A DNA stretch of 36,469 nucleotides from Actinomycetes bacterium (lineage in GTDB: Bacteria > Actinomycetota > Acidimicrobiia > Acidimicrobiales > SZUA-35), in contig JAJRXF010000171.1 in NCBI GenBank assembly GCA_024276425.1, forward strand, positions 1-36,469. Direction: 5' to 3'. The translations under genes were made by a program, and so were the position numbers. The notes beneath the pieces were generated by a model that had not been told where the DNA came from, searched no databases, and saw only the letters and a list, made by a program, of their open reading frames with translations. Numbering within the stretch: the first letter of the stretch is position 1; every line of letters starts with the position of its first letter. Shown in pieces: positions 15,101 to 22,691 of the stretch.

Positions 15101-16844
15101 TCAACTCAAGAACCATCTGATGCTGCGTAGTCAATATGAAGCCCTAGTGTCTGGTGATGGTGCCTGTGCTGGCTGCGGTGAGAAGACCGTTCTCCACGCC
15201 GTCGCCTCCTTGACCGAGTCCTACATGCGGCCGCTCTATCACGCTAAGGCCACTCGTCTGGAGACGAAGTTCGAACGCCTCATGGCCGAGGGCGAAGATC
15301 GCCTCGCCGCTTTGGCTAAAGCGAACCCGGCTGAGCACGACCTTTACGTGAAATCCGTGGCCCACATGTTGATGGGTCTCGGCGGTGATAACCCCGAGGA
15401 CACCGACGAACGTTTGGAGGCCCATGGCAAGATCACCAATGCTGAGGTGGTCGATGCGATTGGCCAGGTCATGAAACGAGATGCCTTCAATCACCGCGAC
15501 CTTCAGGCGGTCGATGGTCGCCTCGCCAACGGCATGTCGGTGATGGCCATGGGGGCTCACACCGGTTGCAACACCGTGTATGGATCGACCCCGGTCAACA
15601 ATCCGCACCCATACCCATGGATGAACTCTCTTTTCCAGGACGGGGCGACTATTACTTGGCTACTGGGTGAGGGCTTCATTCTTACCCATGCGCGACGCTC
15701 GGTCATCCCCGAACGTTTGGCTAACGCCCTGCTCGACAATGATCTAGCGGACTCTGGTTCAAGGGTCATGACACCCGAGCTCTACGATCACCTGGTCCAC
15801 ATGACGGACTCGGAGATGACGCCACAGGAAATCCGGGAGCTGCCAAAGGTCTGGGCCATTGGTGGCGACGGCGGCATGGGTGATATTGGATTCCAGAACG
15901 TTTCCAAGGTTGTTCTCCAGAACCGACCCAACGTTAACCTTCTTATGCTCGACACCCAGGTCTATTCCAATACTGGTGGTCAGAATTCAGACTCGACCCC
16001 AATGCCCGGTGGTGGCGACATGAACCAGTTTGGGCACGCCTCTCAGGGCAAGCTGACGGAGAAAAAGGGAGTAGCCGAAAGTTTTCTCGCTGGCCACGGT
16101 TCGCCCTTTATTGCCCAGGTCTCTGGTGCCAATACCGCCCAATTCTATAAGGCCATCCTGAACGGCTTGGAGTACCGGGGAACGTCCTTCTTCCAATGCT
16201 TTACCACTTGTCAGCCCGAGCATGGGGTGCCAGACGACATGTCAACCCAGCAAGCGATCCGCATCCGTGATTCCCGCGGCATGCCTCAGTTTGTTTTTGA
16301 TCCGACCAAGGGTGAGTCCTACACGGACGCCCTGAACCTGGCCGGAAACCCGAGTGTGAAGCGGGACTGGTACCAGAAGACATCTAAGGCCAGCGGTCGC
16401 CGCTACGCATACATGCCACCCCATTGGGCCGTGACCGAGGCTCGCTTCCGACGCCACTGGAAGCCAGCGAAATCAACCGATGGCATGATTGAACTGGGTG
16501 ACATGCTTACCCTCATCACCCAGGACGATGTGGTTCAGCGGCGGTTGTTCGATCCCGAACATCGCTCCTTTATTCCTGACTGGAACGTCTTCACCGAGAT
16601 CGAGAATGAGTTTGGTGAAGTCTCAAGCATTGTGTTGTCGCGCCAGATGGTGCTTTTTTGTGTCGAGCGTCGTCGCAGTTGGCGCATGCTGCAATCAAAG
16701 GCTGGAATCACCAATATTGACTATGTAGCCCAGCGGGCGGCATTGGCTGCATTCGATGCGGGTGAACAGGGAGACAAGGATCGGGTTGCCTTCGCCGCTG
16801 AGGTTCGTGACCGCGAGCTTGAGGTACTTCTAGCCAAGCCGTAG
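12162..16844 (+). CDS. nifJ: Pyruvate:ferredoxin (flavodoxin) oxidoreductase, single-chain, long form
   Basis: The 1560-residue product has all parts of a single-chain 2-oxoacid:ferredoxin oxidoreductase in order. The N-terminal domain has GGVFYPITPSTEMGE. A gamma-type domain has RFHSIGGWGMITTGKNL near residue 470. Two [4Fe-4S] motifs follow at C787/790/793/797 (CTQCMECITAC) and C919/922/925/929 (CKGCGECVVEC). The TPP domain has GDGACAGCGEKT near 1000, GGDGGMGDIGFQN near 1234, and TQVYSNTGGQ with SKGK-like SQGKLTEKKG after it. It would convert pyruvate and CoA to acetyl-CoA and CO2 and reduce ferredoxin. Classic NifJ proteins are about 1170-1200 residues. Part of the excess is a 122-residue stretch between the two cluster motifs (about 45 in well-studied enzymes), and more lies in the TPP domain and C-terminus. 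The start is the GTG at 12162, with AAGGAG four bases upstream. Confidence 0.92.
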   Translation: MSSSPRFPGTRITTNGNQLVSYHTEARITQGGVFYPITPSTEMGENYQLAFAEGALDVYGNKKVAIETEGEHSAQGGAIALSMTGRRVVNFTSGQGLIYGLEQYYHAPGKLSTLVVEVAARALTKHALNVHCGHDDIYAVLDTGWIMLFAKDAQQAADQSLIARRVAELSLNPAINIQDGFLTSHLERTFYRHESEMMRQFLGAHDDTIDCPTPAQQELFGPTRRRVPRMIDLKNPMLLGPVQNQEHYMNGVIARRNNFADHVAGFLQEAYDEFAKLTGRRYGMISEYETADADTVFISLGSAAENVEAGIDYLRENDNAKVGSIHVNVLRPFPEAELVNALRGKKRVIVLERTDDPLSVDNPLTREIRASINKAIEVGREHPQGDLPVLEPAEVPTQFAGTYGLGSRDFRPEHVLGAYEFAVGQTKRQDGSGPHDGVRNFVLGIDHPYAVTSARTPSLLPEGAIAVRFHSIGGWGMITTGKNLSEIIGEMGDDLAIRNKEFDEYGRPKEIVHVSANPKYGSEKKGAPTQYFLVAAPERIRVNCDLRHVDVVLCCDPKAFTHSDPLDGIKQGGTFVIESDEDPEVVWQRIPPAARQTIVDMDVKVYALPGFDIARAATSREDLQLRMQGNAFLGAFFAVSGILAEYGVGEEQFHALTRAQYVKKFGRFGDAVVESNMVVMNGGFDRVVAVPHGPMDAPDRSSMREPALDACDTCGPIPAASRGVVDQPVRMPLAKVATFDAEFRAGLGYNQPSSVLSSVGMIPAATGATASKYGSRRQTPVWIAENCTQCMECITACPDTALPSTAQDISTILTTAANAYVSNLTDRKALLAVLPEIEATVRNQMSSAVAAKESKPFVELLTNAIAESASIDESTATQFLEFFKRVPFAYSKTPSVFRMLEKKAPGSGGLFGIMVSDLCKGCGECVVECGEHEALYMAEESAELNADHVSGTNFLDMLRDTPTKFLGRFDPEHPEESQVAQLKNHLMLRSQYEALVSGDGACAGCGEKTVLHAVASLTESYMRPLYHAKATRLETKFERLMAEGEDRLAALAKANPAEHDLYVKSVAHMLMGLGGDNPEDTDERLEAHGKITNAEVVDAIGQVMKRDAFNHRDLQAVDGRLANGMSVMAMGAHTGCNTVYGSTPVNNPHPYPWMNSLFQDGATITWLLGEGFILTHARRSVIPERLANALLDNDLADSGSRVMTPELYDHLVHMTDSEMTPQEIRELPKVWAIGGDGGMGDIGFQNVSKVVLQNRPNVNLLMLDTQVYSNTGGQNSDSTPMPGGGDMNQFGHASQGKLTEKKGVAESFLAGHGSPFIAQVSGANTAQFYKAILNGLEYRGTSFFQCFTTCQPEHGVPDDMSTQQAIRIRDSRGMPQFVFDPTKGESYTDALNLAGNPSVKRDWYQKTSKASGRRYAYMPPHWAVTEARFRRHWKPAKSTDGMIELGDMLTLITQDDVVQRRLFDPEHRSFIPDWNVFTEIENEFGEVSSIVLSRQMVLFCVERRRSWRMLQSKAGITNIDYVAQRAALAAFDAGEQGDKDRVAFAAEVRDRELEVLLAKP

Positions 16845-16899
16845 GTTTGGCGTGGATGCCTACCCTTTGGTCGGCCGTTGACAAGGAAGCCAATCCAAC

Positions 16900-18396
16900 G
16901 TGAGAGTGTTTTGTAGTGCCTTTGGGCATGAGACCAACAGTTTTTCTCCCGTCCCAACCAACCGCGCTAGTTATGCCCAAACGGTTCTGATCCGCCCTGG
17001 CGACTCACGCATGGAAGGGCCGATGTACCTCATGGGCGTCGATACCATTATTGCCAAGGCCCAAGAGTCTGGCTGCGAGCTCTCACTTTCAACCATCGCC
17101 TTCGCCCAGCCAGGGGCGGCAACGGTGCGCTCCGACTATGAGCAGCTTCGGGACGAAATCTTGGAGGATCTTTCCTCTACGGGTCCCCACGACATGGTCT
17201 TCCTGCTTCTCCACGGAGCGATGATGGCCGAAGGGTATGACGATTGTGAGGGCGACTTGCTGGATCGGGCTCGTACAATCGTCGGGCCCGATGTCGCTAT
17301 CGGGGTGCTCCTTGATCTGCACTGCAATATCACTGACCTGATGTTGGAGGGGGCCGACATCATCGTGGCCTGTCGGGAGTATCCGCACATCGATTTCGAC
17401 GAGCGAGCTTGTGAGTTGTTTGACCAGATTCACGCCACGACTCGCAAAGAGATCGTGCCAACTTCGGCCCAGTATCGCATTCCCATGCTGGCCATGTTCC
17501 ATACCCCTCGCGAGCCAATGCGCTCTCTGGTGGACCGGGCACGGGCCTTCGAAGGCACGACGGGGGAGGGAACCAATGAGGTTGTGCAGGTCACCTTGGC
17601 CCATGGCTTCCCTTGGTCAGACTTTCCCGACGCCGGAGCCAGCGTTCTGGTCACGACCAATGACGATCCCCAGGGCGCAGCCTCGCTGGCTCGGACCCTC
17701 GGCCATGAGTTTTTCGCCCTACGGGATCAGGGAACCGAACCGATGCGCAGCATTGATGACACGCTGGATGAGGCCGAACGGATTCTCGCCGCTGCTGGAC
17801 CTGGGGCCACCGTGGTGGTCTCTGATGGTTCGGACAACGCCGGTGGGGGAGCAGCCAGCGACTCCACCTTCTTGTTGCAAGCCTGTCTGGATCGTGGCTT
17901 CGAAGAGGTCGTCATTGGACTGCTTTGGGATCCTATTGTGGTCCAGCTGGCTGCCGCCGCTGGCGTTGGAGCGACGCTTGACCTGCGAATTGGAGGCAAG
18001 ACAGGTCCGGCATCGGGCAATCCCGTCGATGCGAGCGTGAAGGTGCTCAATCTCACCAACGGTAAGAAGCACCAGTATTTCACCCCAAAACAGTGGGTAC
18101 CTCTGGGTGACACGGCCCTACTGGAGATTGAAGGCGTCCAGTTGGTGGTCAATACGATTCGTCAGCAACCAATGCACCCCAGCGCTTTCTTGGAGGCAGG
18201 CTGCGATCCCTGGAGCAAACGGCTCGTGATCGTTAAATCCAGTCAACACTTTTATGGGAATTTCGCTCCGGACGCCGAGGCCGTTCTCTACTGCGATGCT
18301 CCAGGTTCGCTTAGTACCGATGTCTTTGCCCGGCCCTACCGTCGGATCACCCGGCCGATCTGGCCATTGGACGAGGTCGATCTTGATCAAGGATAG
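16900..18396 (+). CDS. M81-family metallopeptidase, MlrC (microcystinase C)-like
   Basis: The 498-residue product matches the MlrC/M81 family along its length. It shows FGHETNSFSPVPTNRASY at the N-terminus, LLLHGAMMAEGYDDCEGDLL near residues 105-125, and LDLHCNITDLMLEGADIIVA and EYPHIDFDERA after it, which carry the His/Asp/Glu ligands of the zinc site. A C-terminal domain contains VVSDGSDNAGGGAASDSTFL. MlrC hydrolyses linear microcystin and other small peptides, but most family members have unknown substrates, and microcystin use should not be inferred. The start is the GTG at 16900, with AAGGAAG upstream. It follows the pyruvate oxidoreductase by 55 bases in the same direction and may share its transcript. 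Confidence 0.88.
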   Translation: MRVFCSAFGHETNSFSPVPTNRASYAQTVLIRPGDSRMEGPMYLMGVDTIIAKAQESGCELSLSTIAFAQPGAATVRSDYEQLRDEILEDLSSTGPHDMVFLLLHGAMMAEGYDDCEGDLLDRARTIVGPDVAIGVLLDLHCNITDLMLEGADIIVACREYPHIDFDERACELFDQIHATTRKEIVPTSAQYRIPMLAMFHTPREPMRSLVDRARAFEGTTGEGTNEVVQVTLAHGFPWSDFPDAGASVLVTTNDDPQGAASLARTLGHEFFALRDQGTEPMRSIDDTLDEAERILAAAGPGATVVVSDGSDNAGGGAASDSTFLLQACLDRGFEEVVIGLLWDPIVVQLAAAAGVGATLDLRIGGKTGPASGNPVDASVKVLNLTNGKKHQYFTPKQWVPLGDTALLEIEGVQLVVNTIRQQPMHPSAFLEAGCDPWSKRLVIVKSSQHFYGNFAPDAEAVLYCDAPGSLSTDVFARPYRRITRPIWPLDEVDLDQG

Positions 18397-18509
18397 GGCC
18401 TGGTTTCGATGCCGCTAATGGCTGGCCCTAACTTAGGGTGAAACTCATACTGGAAGGGTCCCCGGAGCGTTCAAAACATGGCGGCAAGGGGGCAAATGGA
18501 GGGAAGACA

Positions 18510-19535
18510 ATGCAAGAGCGTAAGTTTCTCATTGGCGCGTTGGCACTGGTGATTGGCCTGGCTGGCTGTGGCGCGGGGTCAGATGAAGCGGAGGCGGAAC
18601 CAAACTCGACGACAACCTTCCAAGTTGGGCAAGACGAGTCGGATGAGGAAACTCCGGTCGACGCCAGCGGCGAGGGTGAGGAACCTGATTCGACGGTCGA
18701 GCCTGGGGCAGAGGACAAGGTGGCGGCGGATTGGTCTGGTCCTGAGTTTTTGCCCTTGGTCGAGACCAGGATGGATGAACTTGGCACCTCAATTGGGCAG
18801 CCTTATTCGGCCGACGCTGTTGGGTCCATCTTTGCTATGCCCGGGCAGTTTCCCACCGTCCCCGGCGCCGTTGTAACCGGCGTTATCAATTCATGGGATG
18901 TCGATAGTCGCGACGGGGAGATATCTCAAACTCGAATCGTTGGCACAGATTCAGTGATGAGCCTTGAGGATCTGGAGGCTTTTGCCAGCTCGGTGGGAGA
19001 CGATGCCAACCTCACCTGGAAGCAAGCCTCAGTATCTGACGGGGGAACGATCTTCAGTGCCCTCTTCGTTTCTGAGGGAGACTTCGAGCCGGGCGCCAGG
19101 CTAGTCATGAAGGCTCATTCTGAGCCTATGGAGGGGGCAGCGACCTTTAACTGGGAACTCGAAGTAGTCGAGGGTGAGCTTTCCCCTCCTGCCTGGATGG
19201 CAGGTCTGCCCTTTCCCGAAGGTGGTGAATTCTTTGGCTATCGGGAAGGGATTGGAGGGGCCGAAGACTTCGGAACACCTGGAGGGAACGGGTTCATCGA
19301 TGCCACGATGTCCTATTCGCCCGACTCCCTCGCAGTGCTCAAGGACTATTTCGCCACCGACGTCCTGGAGCAGGCCGGCTTCGTTTATGAAGACACGCCC
19401 TTTAACAACCAGAATGTGCGAATCGATGTGTCAATGGGCGCTTGGGTCGGACGGGTCTCGGTGTTTGAGGCGAGGAGTGGCGACGAGATTCTCTACTACG
19501 GTGTGGGTTGGCAGTTGCGGCGAGAGCTCGGCTAG
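18510..19535 (+). CDS. Putative lipoprotein of unknown function (intact copy)
   Basis: The 341-residue product starts with a lipoprotein signal, MQERKFLIGALALVIGLAGC, with the lipobox LAGC at residues 17-20. An acidic, low-complexity linker follows (about residues 25-70, rich in Glu, Asp, Ser and Thr). The mature part has two recognisable blocks shared with the decayed paralogue downstream: GQPYSADAVGSIFAMPGQFP near residues 95-115, and EQAGFVYEDTPFNNQNVRID near 287-306. No known family was recognised. The start is the ATG at 18510, with GGAGGG six bases upstream; a longer frame to 18438 has no signal peptide. It should be anchored to the outer face of the cytoplasmic membrane. Confidence 0.75.
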   Translation: MQERKFLIGALALVIGLAGCGAGSDEAEAEPNSTTTFQVGQDESDEETPVDASGEGEEPDSTVEPGAEDKVAADWSGPEFLPLVETRMDELGTSIGQPYSADAVGSIFAMPGQFPTVPGAVVTGVINSWDVDSRDGEISQTRIVGTDSVMSLEDLEAFASSVGDDANLTWKQASVSDGGTIFSALFVSEGDFEPGARLVMKAHSEPMEGAATFNWELEVVEGELSPPAWMAGLPFPEGGEFFGYREGIGGAEDFGTPGGNGFIDATMSYSPDSLAVLKDYFATDVLEQAGFVYEDTPFNNQNVRIDVSMGAWVGRVSVFEARSGDEILYYGVGWQLRRELG

Positions 19536-19938
19536 CCGCGGTAATGCTGAACTTGGGGCTACCTGGTTCTGGCCAGGTGAGACCCGGGACTGTCTGGATT
19601 GGGTATTTCTCCTGGCTCGACTTTTGGCGAGGTGCATGACATGAGTGGACCCGATGGCCACCCGGCCATGCTTTTCGGATTTGGCCACTCCACAACTCCA
19701 GCGAGTTGGACTTCGAACGACCGGTATGACCTTTTTGGGTCCCCCTACTTTCAGACGCCATGATGGGGGGCAGGCTTTATTGGACCTCGACTGAGATGAG
19801 CACGTTGGCTCCAGGACATGTGGAAGGCGCCCTGGTCGCCAGTGAACGTACGGTCGAGCAACTCACGAGGTCCACCTTTCGGGCTGGCTAGCGAGGGGTC
19901 GATAGGTTCCTTACCAAGAACACCTGGAGCGAACAAAC
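19536..19938. other. Intergenic stretch between the two lipoprotein paralogues
   Basis: About 400 bases contain no gene I can support. Two hairpins are visible: ACCTGG-TTCTGG-CCAGGT at 19561-19578, and ATGGCC-ACCC-GGCCAT at 19654-19669. The second is followed by GCTTTTC and could be a weak terminator for the upstream lipoprotein gene. The region probably also contains the old promoter of the decayed paralogue. Confidence 0.4.
19654..19676 (+). terminator. Possible weak intrinsic terminator
   Basis: A 6-bp perfect stem ATGGCC/GGCCAT with a 4-base loop is followed by GCTTTTC. The T-run is only four bases, so termination would be inefficient. It lies about 120 bases after the lipoprotein stop. 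Confidence 0.3.
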
Positions 19939-20519
19939 ATGAATTCAGGACTTGGCGCCGTTGTTTTCGTCGCGCTCACGATCGGCATCTTGGCTGGTTG
20001 CGGAACGGGAAGTGACAACGGAAGTAGTGGCGACAAGAACTCGACAGCCAGCGACGCTTCCTCGGCCACGACGAGCAATGACGAAGAATCAGCGGCGGCG
20101 GTAGACGAGGGCGAGGCCGCGGCCGAAATCGAATCGCCTGGGACCGAAGAGGCTTCGTCAATCGAGTGGTACGGACCGCCCTTCGTTGGTGCGGCCGAAG
20201 CCCGCATGGCCGAACTGGAGGCACCTTTTGGCCAGCCGTATTCTGCCGACGCTGTGGACTCGATCTTCGAAATGCCCGCAGCTTTCCCCGTTGTGCCCGG
20301 GACCATTACTGGGATCTTCAGCCTCGCCGAGGTGGACTTCCGCGACGGATAGATGAGCAGGCAGGCTTTACCTACGAGGACACGCCCTTCAACAACCAGA
20401 GTGTTCGCATCGACCTGTCTATTGAGGACTGGGCCGGACGGGTCTCGGTTTGGGAGGGCTCCTATGGCGACACCACCTACTATGGCGTGACCTGGACCCT
20501 AATCCGACCTGTCAGCTAG
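19939..20519 (+). pseudogene. Decayed paralogue of the upstream lipoprotein
   Basis: The frame opens with a lipoprotein signal (MNSGLGAVVFVALTIGILAG followed by C) and a Ser/Glu-rich linker. It then follows the intact copy through GQPYSADAVDSIFEMPAAFP to FRDG, where it stops at 20352. Homology resumes in another frame as EQAGFTYEDTPFNNQSVRID and continues to the stop at 20519, ending YYGVTWTLIRPVS against YYGVGWQLRRELG in the intact copy. About 150 codons of the intact copy (roughly residues 137-286) are missing at the junction, and the frame is broken. The first 137 residues could still be made as a short lipoprotein. Confidence 0.8.
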
Positions 20520-20542
20520 GTGACTGCTCGCAGGTGGCGGTT

Positions 20543-20577
20543 TCTCGGCTGGCCACTAGAAGTTGAGCCAGCCGAGA
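20543..20577. terminator. Inverted repeat at the convergent gene end
   Basis: TCTCGGCTGG (20543-20552) and CCAGCCGAGA (20568-20577) form a perfect 10-bp stem with a 15-base loop. It spans the last codons and stop of uppP and faces the end of the lipoprotein pseudogene. No T-tract follows on either strand, so it may act as an RNA 3'-end stabiliser rather than a strong terminator. Confidence 0.4.
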
Positions 20578-21548
20578 CCAATGGCGACAAAGGTCAACAG
20601 GCCCGTAGCGATTCGATACCAGCCGAACACCTCAAAACCTCGCTCGTTTAGCCAAGCCACCATCCAACGCACGGCTGCTACAGCCGATACGAAGGCCACC
20701 ACGAGGCCAACCGCAGGGGTGAACAACCCGAACTCCTCGATTAGAGGTCCGCCATCGGACAGAGCAGCGAATGCGGTGGCCGCGGTCAGGGTGAGCAGCC
20801 CCAGAAGGAAGCTGTACTCAACCGCGGCACGCAGGCTCAGCCCAACCAAGACGCCAGCGATGATGGTGACCAGGGAGCGGCTCACACCGGGCCAGACCGC
20901 GATGGCCTGCATGAGGCCGATGATGACGGCCTGTTTTACCGAGATGGAGGCCAGCTCACCCTTGGCTCGGTCGAAGAAGGCGCTTCGACTGAGTACCAGA
21001 ATGCCGATGCCGCCAACGAGCCAGGCTAGGGCGATATATCCAGGACTGAATATGTATTCGCGGACGGGGTCGAAGATGAGTTTGGCGATGACGGCGGTCG
21101 GTACGAATGAGGCCATAACGGCTAGCAGGATTCGTCTGCCGTCTTCGCTGCGGCCGAGAAGGCCATCCAGTAGCTGTAGAATCCGGTCCTTGTAGACCAC
21201 CAGCACGGCCAGAATGGCGCCAGCCTGAATACCGATGGCGTAGGTGTCCAGCAGTCGTTCGGCTTCGGCATTGACGTTGAGCCCGAGAATCTCATTGGTC
21301 ATCAAGAGATGCCCGGTTGAGCTCACGGGCAGGTACTCGGTTAAACCCTCGACCAATCCAAGCACAATGGCAGAGAACAACGAGAGTTCAAGGTTGCTGT
21401 CCGTCCCAACAAATGCGTTGGCAGGAATGGCCGTAGAAATACCAAGTAGTAGTAGGGCCAGGGCCGACCAGCGAGCCAACGCAGACGACGCCATCGGGGT
21501 GGAAACGCGGCGAAATCGCCGACGCGCAGACAAGGACATGGCGGTCAT
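20556..21548 (-). CDS. uppP: Undecaprenyl-diphosphatase UppP/BacA, with N-terminal extension
   Basis: The product shows both BacA signatures: EGLTEYLPVSSTGHLLM and AVWPGVSRSLVTIIAG. It also has the usual series of hydrophobic helices. It dephosphorylates undecaprenyl diphosphate at the membrane so that the carrier lipid can be reused in peptidoglycan synthesis, and it can give bacitracin resistance. From the ATG at 21548 it has 330 residues, against about 265-275 usually. The extra 50 or so form an arginine-rich start followed by ALARWSALALLLLGISTAIP and ANAFVG, resembling a signal peptide or extra membrane helix. In the second motif the family's usual Gly after SRS is Leu (SRSLVT). Starts at 21539 or further downstream are possible. 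Confidence 0.9.
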   Translation of the reverse strand: MTAMSLSARRRFRRVSTPMASSALARWSALALLLLGISTAIPANAFVGTDSNLELSLFSAIVLGLVEGLTEYLPVSSTGHLLMTNEILGLNVNAEAERLLDTYAIGIQAGAILAVLVVYKDRILQLLDGLLGRSEDGRRILLAVMASFVPTAVIAKLIFDPVREYIFSPGYIALAWLVGGIGILVLSRSAFFDRAKGELASISVKQAVIIGLMQAIAVWPGVSRSLVTIIAGVLVGLSLRAAVEYSFLLGLLTLTAATAFAALSDGGPLIEEFGLFTPAVGLVVAFVSAVAAVRWMVAWLNERGFEVFGWYRIATGLLTFVAIGLGWLNF

Positions 21549-21713
21549 GATCCCACATCGCTCTACCCAAGTGGCTGAGGCATCTGGTTCATCCCTTCCT
21601 ACGTCAGCATCCATCAGTTCGGCCCTGGATCCAGCACCCGATCCACTACCAGTCAGGGCTGGTAGGTTGCCCGAAGACAGTCCATGCGGTGAACCAGTTT
21701 CGAGGAGCAACAA

Positions 21714-22601
21714 ATGACCAGCAGCGAAACCGATTTTGAGCGAACACCGGGTGGGGCCATCTTGATGAACGGCAATAAGCTGCGTGATGAGTTGATAGCG
21801 AACCTTCGTCACAAGGTGGAAGCTGATGGCAACCCAGAAATCTGCCTAGCCACCGTCCTGGTCGGCGATGACAAGCCGAGCCAACTTTACGTGAAGTCCA
21901 AGGGTAAGAAGGCCATTGAGGCGGGAATGCAATCACGTCACGTTGGCCTGGCCGCCTCCTCCACCCAGGCTGAGGTCGAAGCGGCCGTGGCCGAATTGGT
22001 GGCTGATCCGACGGTGCATGGAATCCTGGTGCAGTTGCCGCTTCCCAATGGACTGGATCCCGAGCCGGTCTTAGACATGATCCCACCAGCCAAGGATGTT
22101 GACGGTTTGACCGAGCGATCGATGGGTCGTCTCGTGCGCGGAAAACCCGGCCACGTCCCCTGTACTCCGCTCGGGGTGATGCGACTGCTGGACCGATACG
22201 GAGTCGAGACCTCGGCCAAGCGCGCCGTCGTGGTTGGCCGCTCCACCCTGGTCGGTCTGCCCCAGGTGCTGCTCCTTGGCCGCAAGGGTGTGGACACCAC
22301 CGTCACCCTGGCCCACTCGCGTACCGCCGACCTTGTGGCGGTTTGCCGAGAGGCCGACATCGTCGTTGCTGCTGCTGGATCGGCCAAGATGATCACGGCC
22401 GATCACATCAAACCGGGGGCTGCGGTTATCGACGTTGGTGTTTCTCGCACCGAAGCCGGAATTGTCGGCGACGTTGACTTCGAAGCAGTGCAGGGCATCG
22501 CTGGACACATCACCCCTATGCCGGGGGGCACCGGGCCGATGACCATTGCATGCCTGATGGAGAACACCTATGCCGCCTACTACATGGTCAATTCTCGGTA
22601 G
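21714..22601 (+). CDS. folD: Bifunctional methylenetetrahydrofolate dehydrogenase/methenyltetrahydrofolate cyclohydrolase
   Basis: The 295-residue product matches FolD along its length. It has the catalytic YVKSKGKKA motif (YxxxK) near residues 62-70, then VHGILVQLPLP, PAKDVDGLT, the nucleotide-binding AVVVGRSTLVGLP, and the C-terminal HITPMPGGTGPMT. It interconverts 5,10-methylene-, methenyl- and 10-formyl-tetrahydrofolate in one-carbon metabolism, using NADP. The ATG at 21714 has GAGGAG six bases upstream, a good ribosome-binding site. The first 16 residues precede the conserved domain and may be a short extension. It is divergent from uppP and is followed after 90 bases by an acyl-CoA synthetase gene. 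Confidence 0.95.
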   Translation: MTSSETDFERTPGGAILMNGNKLRDELIANLRHKVEADGNPEICLATVLVGDDKPSQLYVKSKGKKAIEAGMQSRHVGLAASSTQAEVEAAVAELVADPTVHGILVQLPLPNGLDPEPVLDMIPPAKDVDGLTERSMGRLVRGKPGHVPCTPLGVMRLLDRYGVETSAKRAVVVGRSTLVGLPQVLLLGRKGVDTTVTLAHSRTADLVAVCREADIVVAAAGSAKMITADHIKPGAAVIDVGVSRTEAGIVGDVDFEAVQGIAGHITPMPGGTGPMTIACLMENTYAAYYMVNSR

Positions 22602-22618
22602 GCGAATCCGACATTCGC
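22602..22618. repeat. Short inverted repeat after folD
   Basis: GCGAAT-CCGAC-ATTCGC begins one base after the folD stop codon. It could be a weak 3' hairpin or a regulatory site for the next gene. No T-tract follows. Confidence 0.3.
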
Positions 22619-22691
22619 ATCCACTCAACGCCATCGTTCCACCATCAGTCATCGGACCGAAAGTGGCGCATGTCATACACTTCGGGCCACT

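Noticed and set aside
16900-18396. Microcystin degradation gene cluster (mlrABCD)
   Set aside because: Only an MlrC-family protein is present. The family is broad, and no mlrA, mlrB or mlrD neighbour is seen.
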